From the NCBI RefSeq assembly GCF_051020975.1, contig NW_027478162.1:21266001-21330000 (forward strand): 64,000 bases of DNA. Direction: 5' to 3'. The translations under genes were made by a program, and so were the position numbers. This stretch comes from Osmia lignaria lignaria. Lineage: Eukaryota > Arthropoda > Insecta > Hymenoptera > Megachilidae. Below are positions 10,877 to 24,560 of this stretch, piece by piece. The notes beneath the pieces were generated by a model. The model was not told the origin of the DNA, searched no databases, and saw only the letters and a program-made list of their open reading frames with translations. The first letter of the stretch is position 1; every line of letters starts with the position of its first letter.

Positions 10877-11489
10877 TGTTGTTCTTCTTCTGCACAGCTA
10901 AGCTGGAAGTGGCATTTGCGGCTCGCACTAGTGCAGAGTTATCTCAAAGAAAGGGGCCACGGTGTTTCTGTATCTCTATTATGTTGGTGCGGCTTCGGAA
11001 CTTTTAAATATCTTGATATATCTCGAGAACTACGCATCTGATCAAAAAATATCATAGAACATAAAAAGTAGGAAACTTAATTCTCTACAAAAAAGGTCTC
11101 TTAACATTTTGCCATAGCTCGCTTCGTTTCCGAGATATTTGCAGGTTTATCTCAAGGGAAGGGGCCTAACGGACATATTTCGAGATATTTCTTCTTCTTG
11201 TTGTTCTTCTTCTGCACAGCTAAGCTGGAAGTGGCATTTGCGGCTCGCACTAGTGCAGAGTTATCTCAAAGAAAGGGGCCACGGTGTTTCTGTATCTCTA
11301 TTATGTTGGTGCGGCTTCGGAACTTTTAAATATCTTGATATATCTCGAAAACTACGCATCTGATCAAAAAATATCATAGAACATAAAAAGTAGGAAACTT
11401 AATTCTCTACAAAAAAGGTCTCTTAACATTTTGCCATAGCTCGCTTCGTTTCCGAGATATTTGCAGATTTATCTCAAGGGAAGGGGCCT
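10877..11489 (+). repeat. 12-unit repeat, truncated third copy
   Basis: The 3,863-bp period continues for another 613 bp with one difference (A at 11349 against G at 7486). It ends at 11490, where CTAACGG replaces the CTGGCGG expected from 7598. The unit at 11461 then follows a different variant type. Confidence 0.85.
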
Positions 11490-12646
11490 AACGGACATAT
11501 TTCGAGATATTTCTTCTTCTTGTTGTTCTCCTTCTGCACAGCTAAACTGGAAGTGGCATTTACAGCTCGCAATAGTGCAGAGTTATCTCAAAGAAAGGGG
11601 CGACGGTGTTTCTGTATCTCTATTATGTTGGTGCGGCTTCGGAACTTTTAAATATCTTGATATATCTCGAGAACTACGCCTCTGATCGAAAAATATCATA
11701 GAACATAAAAAGTAGGAAACTTAGTTCTCTACAAAAAAGGTCTCTTAACATTTTGCCATAGCTCGCTTCGTTTCCGAGATATTTGCAGATTTATCTCAAG
11801 GGAAGGGGCCTGACGGACATATTTCGAGATATTTCTTCTTCTTGTTGTTCTTCTTCTGCACAGCTAAGCTGGAAGTGGCATTTGCAGCGCGCAATAGTGC
11901 GGAGTTATCTCAAAGAAAGGGGCCACGGTGTTTCTGTATCTCTGTTATGTTGGTGCGGCTTCGGAACTTTTAAATATCTTGATATATCTCGAGAACTACG
12001 CATCTGATCAAAAAATATCATACTACATAAAAAGTAGGAAACTTAATTCTCTACAAGAAAGGTCTCTAAACATTTTGCCATAGCTCGCTTCGTTTCCGAG
12101 ATATTTGCAGATTTATCTCAAGGGAAGGGGCCTGACGGACATATTTCGAGATATTTCTTCTTCTGGTTGTTCTTCTTCTGCACAGCTAAGCTGGAAGTGG
12201 CATTTGCAGCTCGCAATAGTGCAGAGTTATCTCAAAGAGAGGGGCCACGGTGTTTCTGTATCTCTATTATGTTGGTGCGGCTTCGGAACTTTTAAATATC
12301 TTGATATATCTCGAGAACTACGCATCTGATCAAAAAATATCATACTACATAAAAAGTAGGAAACTTAATTCTCTACAAGAGAGGTCTCTAAACATTTTGC
12401 CATAGCTCGCTTCGTTTCCGAGATATTTGCAGATTTATCTCAAGGGAAGGGGCCTGACGGACATATTTCGAGATATTTCTTCTTCTTGTTGTTCTTCTTC
12501 TGCACAGCTAAGCTGGAAGTGGCATTTGCAGCTCGCAATAGTGCAGAGTTATCTCAAAGAGAGGGGCCACGGTGTTTCTGTATCTCTATTATGTTGGTGC
12601 GGCTTCGGAACTTTTAGATATCTTGATATATCTCGAGAACTACGCA
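11490..12646 (+). repeat. Mixed monomers between 12-unit and 5-unit blocks
   Basis: Most of the unit at 11461 and the units at 11783, 12105 and 12427 lie here. The 12105 unit introduces TTCTGGTTG, and the 12427 unit introduces CTTTTAGATATC. Both markers return in the 5-unit block and in 23293-24560, so these monomers resemble the founders of the next amplification. Confidence 0.75.
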
Positions 12647-14256
12647 TCTGATCAAAAAATATCATAGAAGATAAAAAGTAGGAAACTTAATTCTCTACAA
12701 AAAAGGTCTCTTAACATTTCGCCATAGCTCGCTTCGTTTCCGAGATATTTGCAGATTTATCTCAAGGGAAGGGGCCTGTCGGACATATTTCGAGATATTT
12801 CTTCTTCTTGTTGTTCTTCTTCTGCACAGCTAAGCTGGAAGTGGCATTTGCGGCTCGCACTAGTGCAGAGTTATCTCAAAGAAAGGGGCCACGGTGTTTC
12901 TGTATCTCTATTATGTTGGTGCGGCTTCGGAACTTTTAAATATCTTGATATATCTCGAGAACTACGCCTCTGATCGAAAAATATCATAGAACATAAAAAG
13001 TAGGAAACTTAATTCTCTACAAAAAAGGTCTCTTAACATTTTGCCATAGCTCGCTTCGTTTCCGAGATATTTGCAGATTTATCTCAAGGGAAGGGGCCTG
13101 ACGGACATATTTCGAGATATTTCTTCTTCTTGTTGTTCTTCTTCTGCACAGCTAAGCTGGAAGTGGCATTTGCAGCTCGCAATAGTGCAGAGTTATCTCA
13201 AAGAGAGGGGCCACGGTGTTTCTGTATCTCTATTATGTTGGTGCGGCTTCGGAACTTTTAAATATCTTGATATATCTCGAGAACTACGCATCTGATCAAA
13301 AAATATCATACTACATAAAAAGTAGGAAACTTAATTCTCTACAAGAGAGGTCTCTAAACATTTTGCCATAGCTCGCTTCGTTTCCGAGATATTTGCAGAT
13401 TTATCTCAAGGGAAGGGGCCTGACGGACATATTTCGAGATATTTCTTCTTCTTGTTGTTCTTCTTCTGCACAGCTAAGCTGGAAGTGGCATTTGCAGCTC
13501 GCAATAGTGCAGAGTTATCTCAAAGAGAGGGGCCACGGTGTTTCTGTATCTCTATTATGTTGGTGCGGCTTCGGAACTTTTAGATATCTTGATATATCTC
13601 GAGAACTACGCATCTGATCAAAAACTATCATAGAACATAAAAAGTGGGAAACTTAATTCTCTACAAAAAAGGTCTCTTAACATTTTGCCATAGCTCGCTT
13701 CGTTTCCGAGATATTTGCAGATTTATCTCAAGGGAAGGGGCCTAACGGACATATTTCGGGATATTTCTTCTTCTTGTTGTTCTTCTTCTGCACAGCTAAG
13801 CTGGAAGTGGCATTTACAGCTCGCAATAGTGCAGAGTTATCTCAAAGAGAGGGGCCACGGTGTTTCTGTATCTCTGTTATGTTGGTGCGGCTTCGGAACT
13901 TTTAAATATCTTGATATATCTCGAGAACTACGCATCTGATCAAAAAATATCATACTACATAAAAAGTAGGAAACTTAATTCTCTACAAGAAAGGTCTCTA
14001 AACATTTTGCCATAGCTCGCTTCGTTTCCGAGATATTTGCAGATTTATCTCAAGGGAAGGGGCCTGACGGACATATTTCGAGATATTTCTTCTTCTGGTT
14101 GTTCTTCTTCTGCACAGCTAAGCTGGAAGTGGCATTTGCAGCTCGCAATAGTGCAGAGTTATCTCAAAGAGAGGGGCCACGGTGTTTCTGTATCTCTATT
14201 ATGTTGGTGCGGCTTCGGAACTTTTAAATATCTCGATATATCACGAAAACTACGCT
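12647..14256 (+). repeat. 5-unit higher-order repeat (1,610 bp), copy 1
   Basis: The segment is repeated directly at 14257-15866. The unit markers in order are GCCTGTCGG, plain, TTTTAGATATC with AAAAACTATC, TTCGGGATAT with CTCTGTTATG, and TTCTGGTTG with TATCACGAAAAC. One difference was noticed: A at 13427 against G at 15037. Confidence 0.88.
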
Positions 14257-15866
14257 TCTGATCAAAAAATATCATAGAAGATAAAAAGTAGGAAACTTAA
14301 TTCTCTACAAAAAAGGTCTCTTAACATTTCGCCATAGCTCGCTTCGTTTCCGAGATATTTGCAGATTTATCTCAAGGGAAGGGGCCTGTCGGACATATTT
14401 CGAGATATTTCTTCTTCTTGTTGTTCTTCTTCTGCACAGCTAAGCTGGAAGTGGCATTTGCGGCTCGCACTAGTGCAGAGTTATCTCAAAGAAAGGGGCC
14501 ACGGTGTTTCTGTATCTCTATTATGTTGGTGCGGCTTCGGAACTTTTAAATATCTTGATATATCTCGAGAACTACGCCTCTGATCGAAAAATATCATAGA
14601 ACATAAAAAGTAGGAAACTTAATTCTCTACAAAAAAGGTCTCTTAACATTTTGCCATAGCTCGCTTCGTTTCCGAGATATTTGCAGATTTATCTCAAGGG
14701 AAGGGGCCTGACGGACATATTTCGAGATATTTCTTCTTCTTGTTGTTCTTCTTCTGCACAGCTAAGCTGGAAGTGGCATTTGCAGCTCGCAATAGTGCAG
14801 AGTTATCTCAAAGAGAGGGGCCACGGTGTTTCTGTATCTCTATTATGTTGGTGCGGCTTCGGAACTTTTAAATATCTTGATATATCTCGAGAACTACGCA
14901 TCTGATCAAAAAATATCATACTACATAAAAAGTAGGAAACTTAATTCTCTACAAGAGAGGTCTCTAAACATTTTGCCATAGCTCGCTTCGTTTCCGAGAT
15001 ATTTGCAGATTTATCTCAAGGGAAGGGGCCTGACGGGCATATTTCGAGATATTTCTTCTTCTTGTTGTTCTTCTTCTGCACAGCTAAGCTGGAAGTGGCA
15101 TTTGCAGCTCGCAATAGTGCAGAGTTATCTCAAAGAGAGGGGCCACGGTGTTTCTGTATCTCTATTATGTTGGTGCGGCTTCGGAACTTTTAGATATCTT
15201 GATATATCTCGAGAACTACGCATCTGATCAAAAACTATCATAGAACATAAAAAGTGGGAAACTTAATTCTCTACAAAAAAGGTCTCTTAACATTTTGCCA
15301 TAGCTCGCTTCGTTTCCGAGATATTTGCAGATTTATCTCAAGGGAAGGGGCCTAACGGACATATTTCGGGATATTTCTTCTTCTTGTTGTTCTTCTTCTG
15401 CACAGCTAAGCTGGAAGTGGCATTTACAGCTCGCAATAGTGCAGAGTTATCTCAAAGAGAGGGGCCACGGTGTTTCTGTATCTCTGTTATGTTGGTGCGG
15501 CTTCGGAACTTTTAAATATCTTGATATATCTCGAGAACTACGCATCTGATCAAAAAATATCATACTACATAAAAAGTAGGAAACTTAATTCTCTACAAGA
15601 AAGGTCTCTAAACATTTTGCCATAGCTCGCTTCGTTTCCGAGATATTTGCAGATTTATCTCAAGGGAAGGGGCCTGACGGACATATTTCGAGATATTTCT
15701 TCTTCTGGTTGTTCTTCTTCTGCACAGCTAAGCTGGAAGTGGCATTTGCAGCTCGCAATAGTGCAGAGTTATCTCAAAGAGAGGGGCCACGGTGTTTCTG
15801 TATCTCTATTATGTTGGTGCGGCTTCGGAACTTTTAAATATCTCGATATATCACGAAAACTACGCT
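14257..15866 (+). repeat. 5-unit higher-order repeat (1,610 bp), copy 2
   Basis: This is the direct copy of 12647-14256. Its third unit carries ACGGGCAT, which also appears in the truncated third copy at about 16647 and in the distant copy at about 25341. That places 15003 as the closest relative of those two. Confidence 0.88.
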
Positions 15867-16978
15867 TCTGATCAAAAAATATCATAGAAGATAAAAAGTA
15901 GGAAACTTAATTCTCTACAAAAAAGGTCTCTTAACATTTCGCCATAGCTCGCTTCGTTTCCGAGATATTTGCAGATTTATCTCAAGGGAAGGGGCCTGTC
16001 GGACATATTTCGAGATATTTCTTCTTCTTGTTGTTCTTCTTCTGCACAGCTAAGCTGGAAGTGGCATTTGCGGCTCGCACTAGTGCAGAGTTATCTCAAA
16101 GAAAGGGGCCACGGTGTTTCTGTATCTCTATTATGTTGGTGCGGCTTCGGAACTTTTAAATATCTTGATATATCTCGAGAACTACGCCTCTGATCGAAAA
16201 ATATCATAGAACATAAAAAGTAGGAAACTTAATTCTCTACAAAAAAGGTCTCTTAACATTTTGCCATAGCTCGCTTCGTTTCCGAGATATTTGCAGATTT
16301 ATCTCAAGGGAAGGGGCCTGACGGACATATTTCGAGATATTTCTTCTTCTTGTTGTTCTTCTTCTGCACAGCTAAGCTGGAAGTGGCATTTGCAGCTCGC
16401 AATAGTGCAGAGTTATCTCAAAGAGAGGGGCCACGGTGTTTCTGTATCTCTATTATGTTGGTGCGGCTTCGGAACTTTTAAATATCTTGATATATCTCGA
16501 GAACTACGCATCTGATCAAAAAATATCATACTACATAAAAAGTAGGAAACTTAATTCTCTACAAGAGAGGTCTCTAAACATTTTGCCATAGCTCGCTTCG
16601 TTTCCGAGATATTTGCAGATTTATCTCAAGGGAAGGGGCCTGACGGGCATATTTCGAGATATTTCTTCTTCTTGTTGTTCTTCTTCTGCACAGCTAAGCT
16701 GGAAGTGGCATTTGCAGCTCGCAATAGTGCAGAGTTATCTCAAAGAGAGGGGCCACGGTGTTTCTGTATCTCTATTATGTTGGTGCGGCTTCGGAACTTT
16801 TAGATATCTTGATATATCTCGAGAACTACGCATCTGATCAAAAACTATCATAGAACATAAAAAGTGGGAAACTTAATTCTCTACAAAAAAGGTCTCTTAA
16901 CATTTTGCCATAGCTCGCTTCGTTTCCGAGATATTTGCAGATTTATCTCAAGGGAAGGGGCCTAACGGACATATTTCG
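15867..16978 (+). repeat. 5-unit repeat, truncated third copy
   Basis: The 1,610-bp period runs on to 16978 and breaks at 16979, where TTCGAG replaces TTCGGG. This stretch is also the first part of the 7,426-bp copy below, so two layers of repeat overlap here. Confidence 0.85.
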
Positions 16979-19900
16979 AGATATTTCTTCTTCTTGTTGT
17001 TCTTCTTCTGCACAGCTAAGCTGGAAGTGGCATTTACAGCTCGCAATAGTGCAGAGTTATCTCAAAGAGAGGGGCCACGGTGTTTCTGTATCTCTATTAT
17101 GTTGGTGCGGCTTCGGAACTTTTAAATATCTTGATATATCTCGAGAACTACGCATCTGATCAAAAAATATCATAGAACATGAAAAGTAGGAAACTTAATT
17201 CTCTACAAAAAAGGTCTCTTAACATTTTGCCATAGCTCGCTTCGTTTCCGAGATATTTGCAGATTTATCTCAAGGGAAGGGGCCTGACGGACATATTTCG
17301 AGATATTTCTTCTTCTTGTTGTTCTTCTTCTGCACAGCTAAGCTGGAAGTGTCATTTGCAGCGCGCAATAGTGCGGAGTTATCTCAAAGAAAGGGGCCAC
17401 GGTGTTTCTGTATCTCTGTTATGTTGGTGCGGCTTCGGAACTATTAAATATCTTGATATATCTCGAGAACTACGCATCTGATCAAAAAATATCATACTAC
17501 ATAAAAAGTAGGAAACTTAATTCTCTACAAGAGAGGTCTCTAAACATTTTGTCATAGCTCGCTTCGTTTCCGAGATATTTGCAGATTTATCTCAAGGGAA
17601 GGGGCCTGACGGACATATTTCGAGATATTTCTTCTTCTTGTTGTTCTTCTTCTGCACAGCTAAGCTGGAAGTGGCATTTGCAGCTCGCAATAGTGCAGAG
17701 TTATCTCAAAGAGAGGGGCCACGGTGTTTCTGTATCTCTATTATGTTGGTGCGGCTTCGGAACTTTTAAATATCTTGATATATCTCGAGAACTACGCATC
17801 TGATCAAAAAATATCATACTACATAAAAAGTAGGAAACTTAATTCTCTACAAGAGAGGTCTCTAAACATTTTGCCATAGCTCGCTTCGTTTCCGAGATAT
17901 TTGCAGATTTATCTCAAGGGAAGGGGCCTGACGGACATATTTCGAGATATTTCTTCTTCTTGTTGTTCTTCTTCTGCACAGCTAAGCTGGAAGTGGCATT
18001 TGCAGCGCGCAATAGTGCGGAGTTATCTCAAAGAAAGGGGCCACGGTGTTTCTGTATCTCTGTTATGTTGGTGCGGCTTCGGAACTTTTAAATATCTTGA
18101 TATATCTCGAGAACTACGCATCTGATCAAAAAATATCATACTACATAAAAAGTAGGAAACTTAATTCTCTACAAGAGAGGTCTCTAAACATTTTGTCATA
18201 GCTCGCTTCGTTTCCGAGATATTTGCAGATTTATCTCAAGGGAAGGGGCCTGACGGACATATTTCGAGATATTTCTTCTTCTTGTTGTTCTTCTTCTGCA
18301 CAGCTAAGCTGGAAGTGGCATTTGCAGCTCGCAATAGTGCAGAGTTATCTCAAAGAGAGGGGCCACGGTGTTTCTGTATCTCTATTATGTTGGTGCGGCT
18401 TCGGAACTTTTAAATATCTTGATATATCTCGAGAACTACGCATCTGATCAAAAAATATCATACTACATAAAAAGTAGGAAACTTAATTCTCTACAAGAGA
18501 GGTCTCTAAACATTTTGCCATAGCTCGCTTCGTTTCCGAGATATTTGCAGATTTATCTCAAGGGAAGGGGCCTGACGGACATATTTCGAGATATTTCTTC
18601 TTCTTGTTGTTCTTCTTCTGCACAGCTAAGCTGGAAGTGGCATTTGCAGCTCGCAATAGTGCAGAGTTATCTCAAAGAGAGGGGCCACGGTGTTTCTGTA
18701 TCTCTATTATGTTGGTGCGGCTTCGGAACTTTTAAATATCTTGATATATCTCGAGAACTACGCCTCTGATCGAAAAATATCATAGAACATAAAAAGTAGG
18801 AAACTTAATTCTCTACAAAAAAGGTCTCTTAACATTTTGCCATAGCTCGCTTCGTTTCCGAGATATTTGCAGATTTATCTCAAGGGAAGGGGCCTGACGG
18901 ACATATTTCGAGATATTTCTTCGTCTTGTTGTTCTTCTTCTGCACAGCTAAGCTGGAAGTGGCATTTGCAGCTCGCAATAGTGCAGAGTTATCTCAAAGA
19001 GAGGGGCCACGGTGTTTCTGTATCTCTATTATGTTGGTGCGGCTTCGGAACTTTTAAATATCTTGATATATCTCGAGAACTACGCATCTGATCAAAAAAT
19101 ATCACAGAACATAAAAAGTGGGAAACTTAATTCTCTACAAAAAAGGTCTCTTAACATTTTGCCATAGCTCGCTTCGTTTCCGAGATATTTGCAGATTTAT
19201 CTCAAAGGAAGGGGCCTAACGGACATATTCCGAGATATTTCTTCTTCTTGTTGTTCTTCTTCTGCACAGCTAAACTGGAAGTGGCATTTCCAGCTCGCAA
19301 TAGTGCAGAGTTATCTCAAAGAGAGGGGCCACGGTGTTTCTGTATCCCTATTATGTTGGTGCGGCTTCGGAACTTTTAAATATCTCGATATATCTCGAAA
19401 ACTACGCTTCTGATCAAAAAATATCATAGAACCTAAATTGTAGGAAACATAATTCTCTACAAAAAAGGTCTCTTAACATTTTGCCATAGCTCGCTTCGTT
19501 TCCGAGATATTTGCAGATTTATCTCAAGGGAAGGGGCCTAACGGACATATTTCGAGATATTTCTTCTTCTTGTTGTTCTTCTTCTGCACAGCTAAACTGG
19601 AAGTGGCATTTCCAGCTCGCAATAGTGCAGAGTTATCTCAAAGAGAGGGGCCACGGTGTTTCTGTATCTCTATTATGTTGGTGCGGCTTCGGAACTTTTA
19701 AATATCTTAATATATCTCGAGAACTACGCATCTGATCAAAAAATATCATAGAAGATAAAAAGTAGGAAACTTAATTCTCTACAAAAAAGGTCTCTTAACA
19801 TTTTGCCATAGCTCGCTTCGTTTCCGAGATATTTGCAGATTTATCTCAAGGGAAGGGGCCTGACGGACATATTTCGAGATATTTCTTCTTCTTGTTGTTC

Positions 19901-21442
19901 TTCTTCTGCACAGCTAAGCTGGAAGTGGCATTTGCGGCTCGCACTAGTGCAGAGTTATCTCAAAGAAAGGGGCCACGGTGTTTCTGTATCCCTATTATGT
20001 TGGTGCGGCTTCGGAACTTTTAAATATCTTGATATATCTCGAGAACTAAGCATCTGATCAAAAAATATCATACTACATAAAAAGTAGGAAACTTAATTCT
20101 CTACAAGAGAGGTCTCTAAACATTTTGTCATAGCTCGCTTCGTTTCCGAGATATTTGCAGATTTATCTCATGGGAAGGGGCCTGACGGACATATTTCGAG
20201 ATATTTCTTCTTCTTGTTGTTCTTCTTCTGCACAGCTAAGCTGGAAGTGGCATTTGCAGCTCGCAATAGTGCAGAGTTATCTCAAAGAGAGGGGCCACGG
20301 TGTTTCTGTATCTCTATTATGTTGGTGAGGCTTCGGAACTTTTAGATATCTTGATATATCTCGAGAACTCCGCATCTGATCAAAAAATATCATACTACAT
20401 AAAAAGTAGGAAACTTAATTCTCTACAAGAGAGGTCTCTAAACATTTTGTCATAGCTCGCTTCGTTTCCGAGATATTTGCAGGTTTATCTCAAGGGAAGG
20501 GGCCTGACGGACATATTTCGAGATATTTCTTCTTCTTGTTGTTCTTCTTCTGCACAGCTAAGCTGGAAGTGGCATTTGCAGCTCGCAATAGTGCAGAGTT
20601 ATCTCAAAGAGAGGGGCCACGGTGTTTCTGTATCTCTATTATGTTGGTGAGGCTTCGGAACTTTTAGATATCTTGATATATCTCGAGAACTCCGCATCTG
20701 ATCAAAAAATATCATAGAAGATAAAAAGTAGGAAACTTAATTCTCTACAAAAAAGGTCTCTTAACATTTCGCCATAGCTCGCTTCGTTTCCGAGATATTT
20801 GCAGATTTATCTCAAGGGAAGGGGCCTGTCGGACATATTTCGAGATATTTCTTCTTCTTGTTGTTCTTCTTCTGCACAGCTAAGCTGGAAGTGGCATTTG
20901 CGGCTCGCACTAGTGCAGAGTTATCTCAAAGAAAGGGGCCACGGTGTTTCTGTATCTCTATTATGTTGGTGCGGCTTCGGAACTTTTAAATATCTCGATA
21001 TATCTCGAAAACTACGCTTCTGATCAAAAAATATCATAGAACATAAATTGTAGGAAACATAATTCTCTACAAAAAAGGTCTCTTAACATTTTGCCATAGC
21101 TCGCTTCATTTCCGAGATATTTGCAGATACATCTCAAGGGAAGGGGCCTGACGGACATATTTCGAGATATTTCTTCTTCTTGTTGTTCTTCTTCTGCACA
21201 GCTAAGCTGGAAGTGGCATTTGCGGCTCGCACTAGTGCAGAGTTATCTCAAAGAAAGGGGCCACGGTGTTTCTGTATCTCTATTATGTTGGTGCGGCTTC
21301 GGAACTTTTAAATATCTCGATATATCTCGAAAACTACGCTTCTGATCAAAAAATATCATAGAACATAAATTGTAGGAAACATAATTCTCTACAAAAAAGG
21401 TCTCTTAACATTTTGCCATAGCTCGCTTCGTTTCCGAGATAT

Positions 21443-22086
21443 TTGCAGATTTATCTCAAGGGAAGGGGCCTGACGGACATATTTCGAGATATTTCTTCTT
21501 CTTGTTGTTCTTCTTCTGCACAGCTAAACTGGAAGTGGCATTTACAGCTCGCAATAGTGCAGAGTTATCTCAAAGAAATGGGCCACGGTGTTTCTGTATC
21601 CCTATTATGTTGGTGCGGCTTCGGAACTTTTAAATATCTTGATATATCTCGAGAACTACGCATCTGATCAAAAAATATCATACAACATAAAAAGTGGGAA
21701 ACTTAATTCTCTACAAAAAAGGTCTCTTAACATTTTGCCATAGCTCGCTTCGTTTCCGAGATATTTGCAGATTTATCTCAAGGGAAGGGGCCTGACGGAC
21801 ATATTTCGAGATATTTCTTCTTCTTGTTGTTCTTCTTCTGCACAGCTAAACTGGAAGTGGCATTTACAGCTCGCAATAGTGCAGAGTTATCTCAAAGAAA
21901 TGGGCCACGGTGTTTCTGTATCCCTATTATGTTGGTGCGGCTTCGGAACTTTTAAATATCTTGATATATCTCGAGAACTACGCATCTGATCAAAAAATAT
22001 CATACAACATAAAAAGTGGGAAACTTAATTCTCTACAAAAAAGGTCTCTTAACATTTTGCCATAGCTCGCTTCGTTTCCGAGATAT
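21443..22086 (+). repeat. Adjacent twin monomers (AAGAAATGGG type)
   Basis: Two neighbouring units, 21443 and 21765, share AAGAAATGGG, the CCCTATTATG core variant and the CATACAACAT tail, with no difference seen. The twin recurs at 30137-30780 and 33035-33678. The one-unit duplication therefore predates the amplification of the larger blocks that carry it. Confidence 0.85.
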
Positions 22087-23292
22087 TTGCAGATTTATCT
22101 CAAGGGAAGGGGCCTGACGGACATATTTCGAGATATTTCTTCTTCTTGTTGTTCTTCTTCTGCACAGCTAAACTGGAAGTGGCATTTCCAGCTCGCAATA
22201 GTGCAGAGTTATCTCAAAGAGAGGGGCCACGGTGTTTCTGTATCCCTATTATGTTGGTGCGGCTTCGGAACTTTTAAATATCTCGATATATCTCGAAAAC
22301 TACGCTTCTGATCAAAAAATATCATAGAACCTAAATTGTAGGAAACATAATTCTCTACAAAAAAGGTCTCTTAACATTTTGCCATAGCTCGCTTCGTTTC
22401 CGAGATATTTGCAGATTTATCTCAAGGGAAGGGGCCTGACGGACATATTTCGAGATATTTCTTCTTCTTGTTGTTCTTCTTCTGCACAGCTAAACTGGAA
22501 GTGGCATTTACAGCTCGCAATAGTGCAGAGTTATCTCAAAGAAAGGGGCCACGGTGTTTCTGTATCTCTATTATGTTGGTGCGGCTTCGGAACTTTTAAA
22601 TATCTTGATATATCTCGAGAACTACGCATCTGATCAAAAAATATCATAGAACATAAAAAGTGGGAAACTTAATTCTCTACAAAAAAGGTCTCTTAACATT
22701 TTGCCATAGCTCGCTTCGTTTCCGAGATATTTGCAGATTTATCTCAAGGGAAGGGGCCTGACGGACATATTTCGTGATATTTCTTCTTCTTGTTGTTCTT
22801 CTTCTGCACAGCTAAGCTGGAAGTGGCATTTACAGCTCGCAATAGTGCAGAGTTATATCAAAGAAAGGGGCCACGGTGTTTCTGTATCTCTATTATGTTG
22901 GTGCGGCTTCGGAACTTTTAAATATCTTGATATATCTCGAGAACTACGAATCTGATCAAAAAATATCATAGAACATGAAAAGTAGGAAACTTAATTCTCT
23001 ACAAAAAAGGTCTCTTAACATTTTGCCATAGCTCTCTTCGTTTCCGAGATATTTGCAGATTTATCTCAAGGGAAGGGGCCTGACGGACATATTTCGCGAT
23101 ATTTCTTCTTCTTGTTGTTCTTCTTCTGCACAGCTAAGCTGGAAGTGGCATTTGCAGCTCGCAATAGTGCAGAGTTATCTCAAAGAAAGGGGCCACGGTG
23201 TTTCTGTATCTCTATTATGTTGGTGCGGCTTCGGAACTTTTAAATATCTTGATATATCTCGAGAACTACGCATCTGATCAAAAAATATCATA

Positions 23293-24560
23293 CTACATAA
23301 AAAGTAGGAAACTTAATTCTCTACAAGAGAGGTCTCTAAACATTTTGCCATAGCTCGCTTCGTTTCCGAGATATTTGCAGATTTATCTCAAGGGAAGGGG
23401 CCTGACGGACATATTTCGAGATATTTCTTCTTCTTGTTGTTCTTCTTCTGCACAGCTAAGCTGGAAGTGGCATTTGCAGCTCGCAATAGTGCAGAGTTAT
23501 CTCAAAGAGAGGGGCCACGGTGTTTCTGTATCTCTATTATGTTGGTGCGGCTTCGGAACTTTTAGATATCTTGATATATCTCGAGAACTACGCATCTGAT
23601 CAAAAACTATCATAGAACATAAAAAGTGGGAAACTTAATTCTCTACAAAAAAGGTCTCTTAACATTTTGCCATAGCTCGCTTCGTTTCCGAGATATTTGC
23701 AGATTTATCTCAAGGGAAGGGGCCTAACGGACATATTTCGGGATATTTCTTCTTCTTGTTGTTCTTCTTCTGCACAGCTAAGCTGGAAGTGGCATTTACA
23801 GCTCGCAATAGTGCAGAGTTATCTCAAAGAGAGGGGCCACGGTGTTTCTGTATCTCTGTTATGTTGGTGCGGCTTCGGAACTTTTAAATATCTTGATATA
23901 TCTCGAGAACTACGCATCTGATCAAAAAATATCATACTACATAAAAAGTAGGAAACTTAATTCTCTACAAGAAAGGTCTCTAAACATTTTGCCATAGCTC
24001 GCTTCGTTTCCGAGATATTTGCAGATTTATCTCAAGGGAAGGGGCCTGACGGACATATTTCGAGATATTTCTTCTTCTGGTTGTTCTTCTTCTGCACAGC
24101 TAAGCTGGAAGTGGCATTTGCAGCTCGCAATAGTGCAGAGTTATCTCAAAGAGAGGGGCCACGGTGTTTCTGTATCTCTATTATGTTGGTGCGGCTTCGG
24201 AACTTTTAAATATCTTGATATATCTCGAGAACTACGCATCTGATCAAAAAATATCATACTACATAAAAAGTAGGAAACTTAATTCTCTACAAGAGAGGTC
24301 TCTAAACATTTTGCCATAGCTCGCTTCGTTTCCGAGATATTTGCAGATTTATCCCAAGGGAAGGGGCCTGACGGACATATTTCGAGATATTTCTTCTTCT
24401 TGTTGTTCTTCTTCTGCACAGCTAAGCTGGAAGTGGCATTTGCAGCTCGCAATAGTGCAGAGTTATCTCAAAGAGAGGGGCCACGGTGTTTCTGTATCTC
24501 TATTATGTTGGTGCGGCTTCGGAACTTTTAGATATCTTGATATATCTCGAGAACTACGCA
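23293..24560 (+). repeat. Mosaic spacer between the two large copies
   Basis: This stretch of about four units is not part of the 7,426-bp match. Its left part, to about 24215, follows 13311-14233 (offset 31 units). Its right part follows the tail of 12105 and the 12427 unit (offset 37 units). The unit at 24341 has a private ATCCCAAGGG change near its start. The segment thus joins sequence related to two places in the 12-14 kb region. Confidence 0.75.

Larger units (their letters stand above)
15867..23292 (+). repeat. Large duplicated block (period 8,694 bp), copy 1
   Basis: These 7,426 bp match 24561-31986 at an offset of exactly 27 monomers. Rare markers shared in order include GAAGTGTCATTTGC with GGAACTATTAAA, AATATCTTAATAT, GAACTAAGC, CTCATGGG, GGTGAGGC twice, a CTTCATTTCC flank, two adjacent AAGAAATGGG units, and TTATATCAAAG. 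I saw three differences: 19206/27900, 20750/29444 and 21133/29827. Edges are set by mismatches at 15866/24560 and 23293/31987. Confidence 0.9.
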
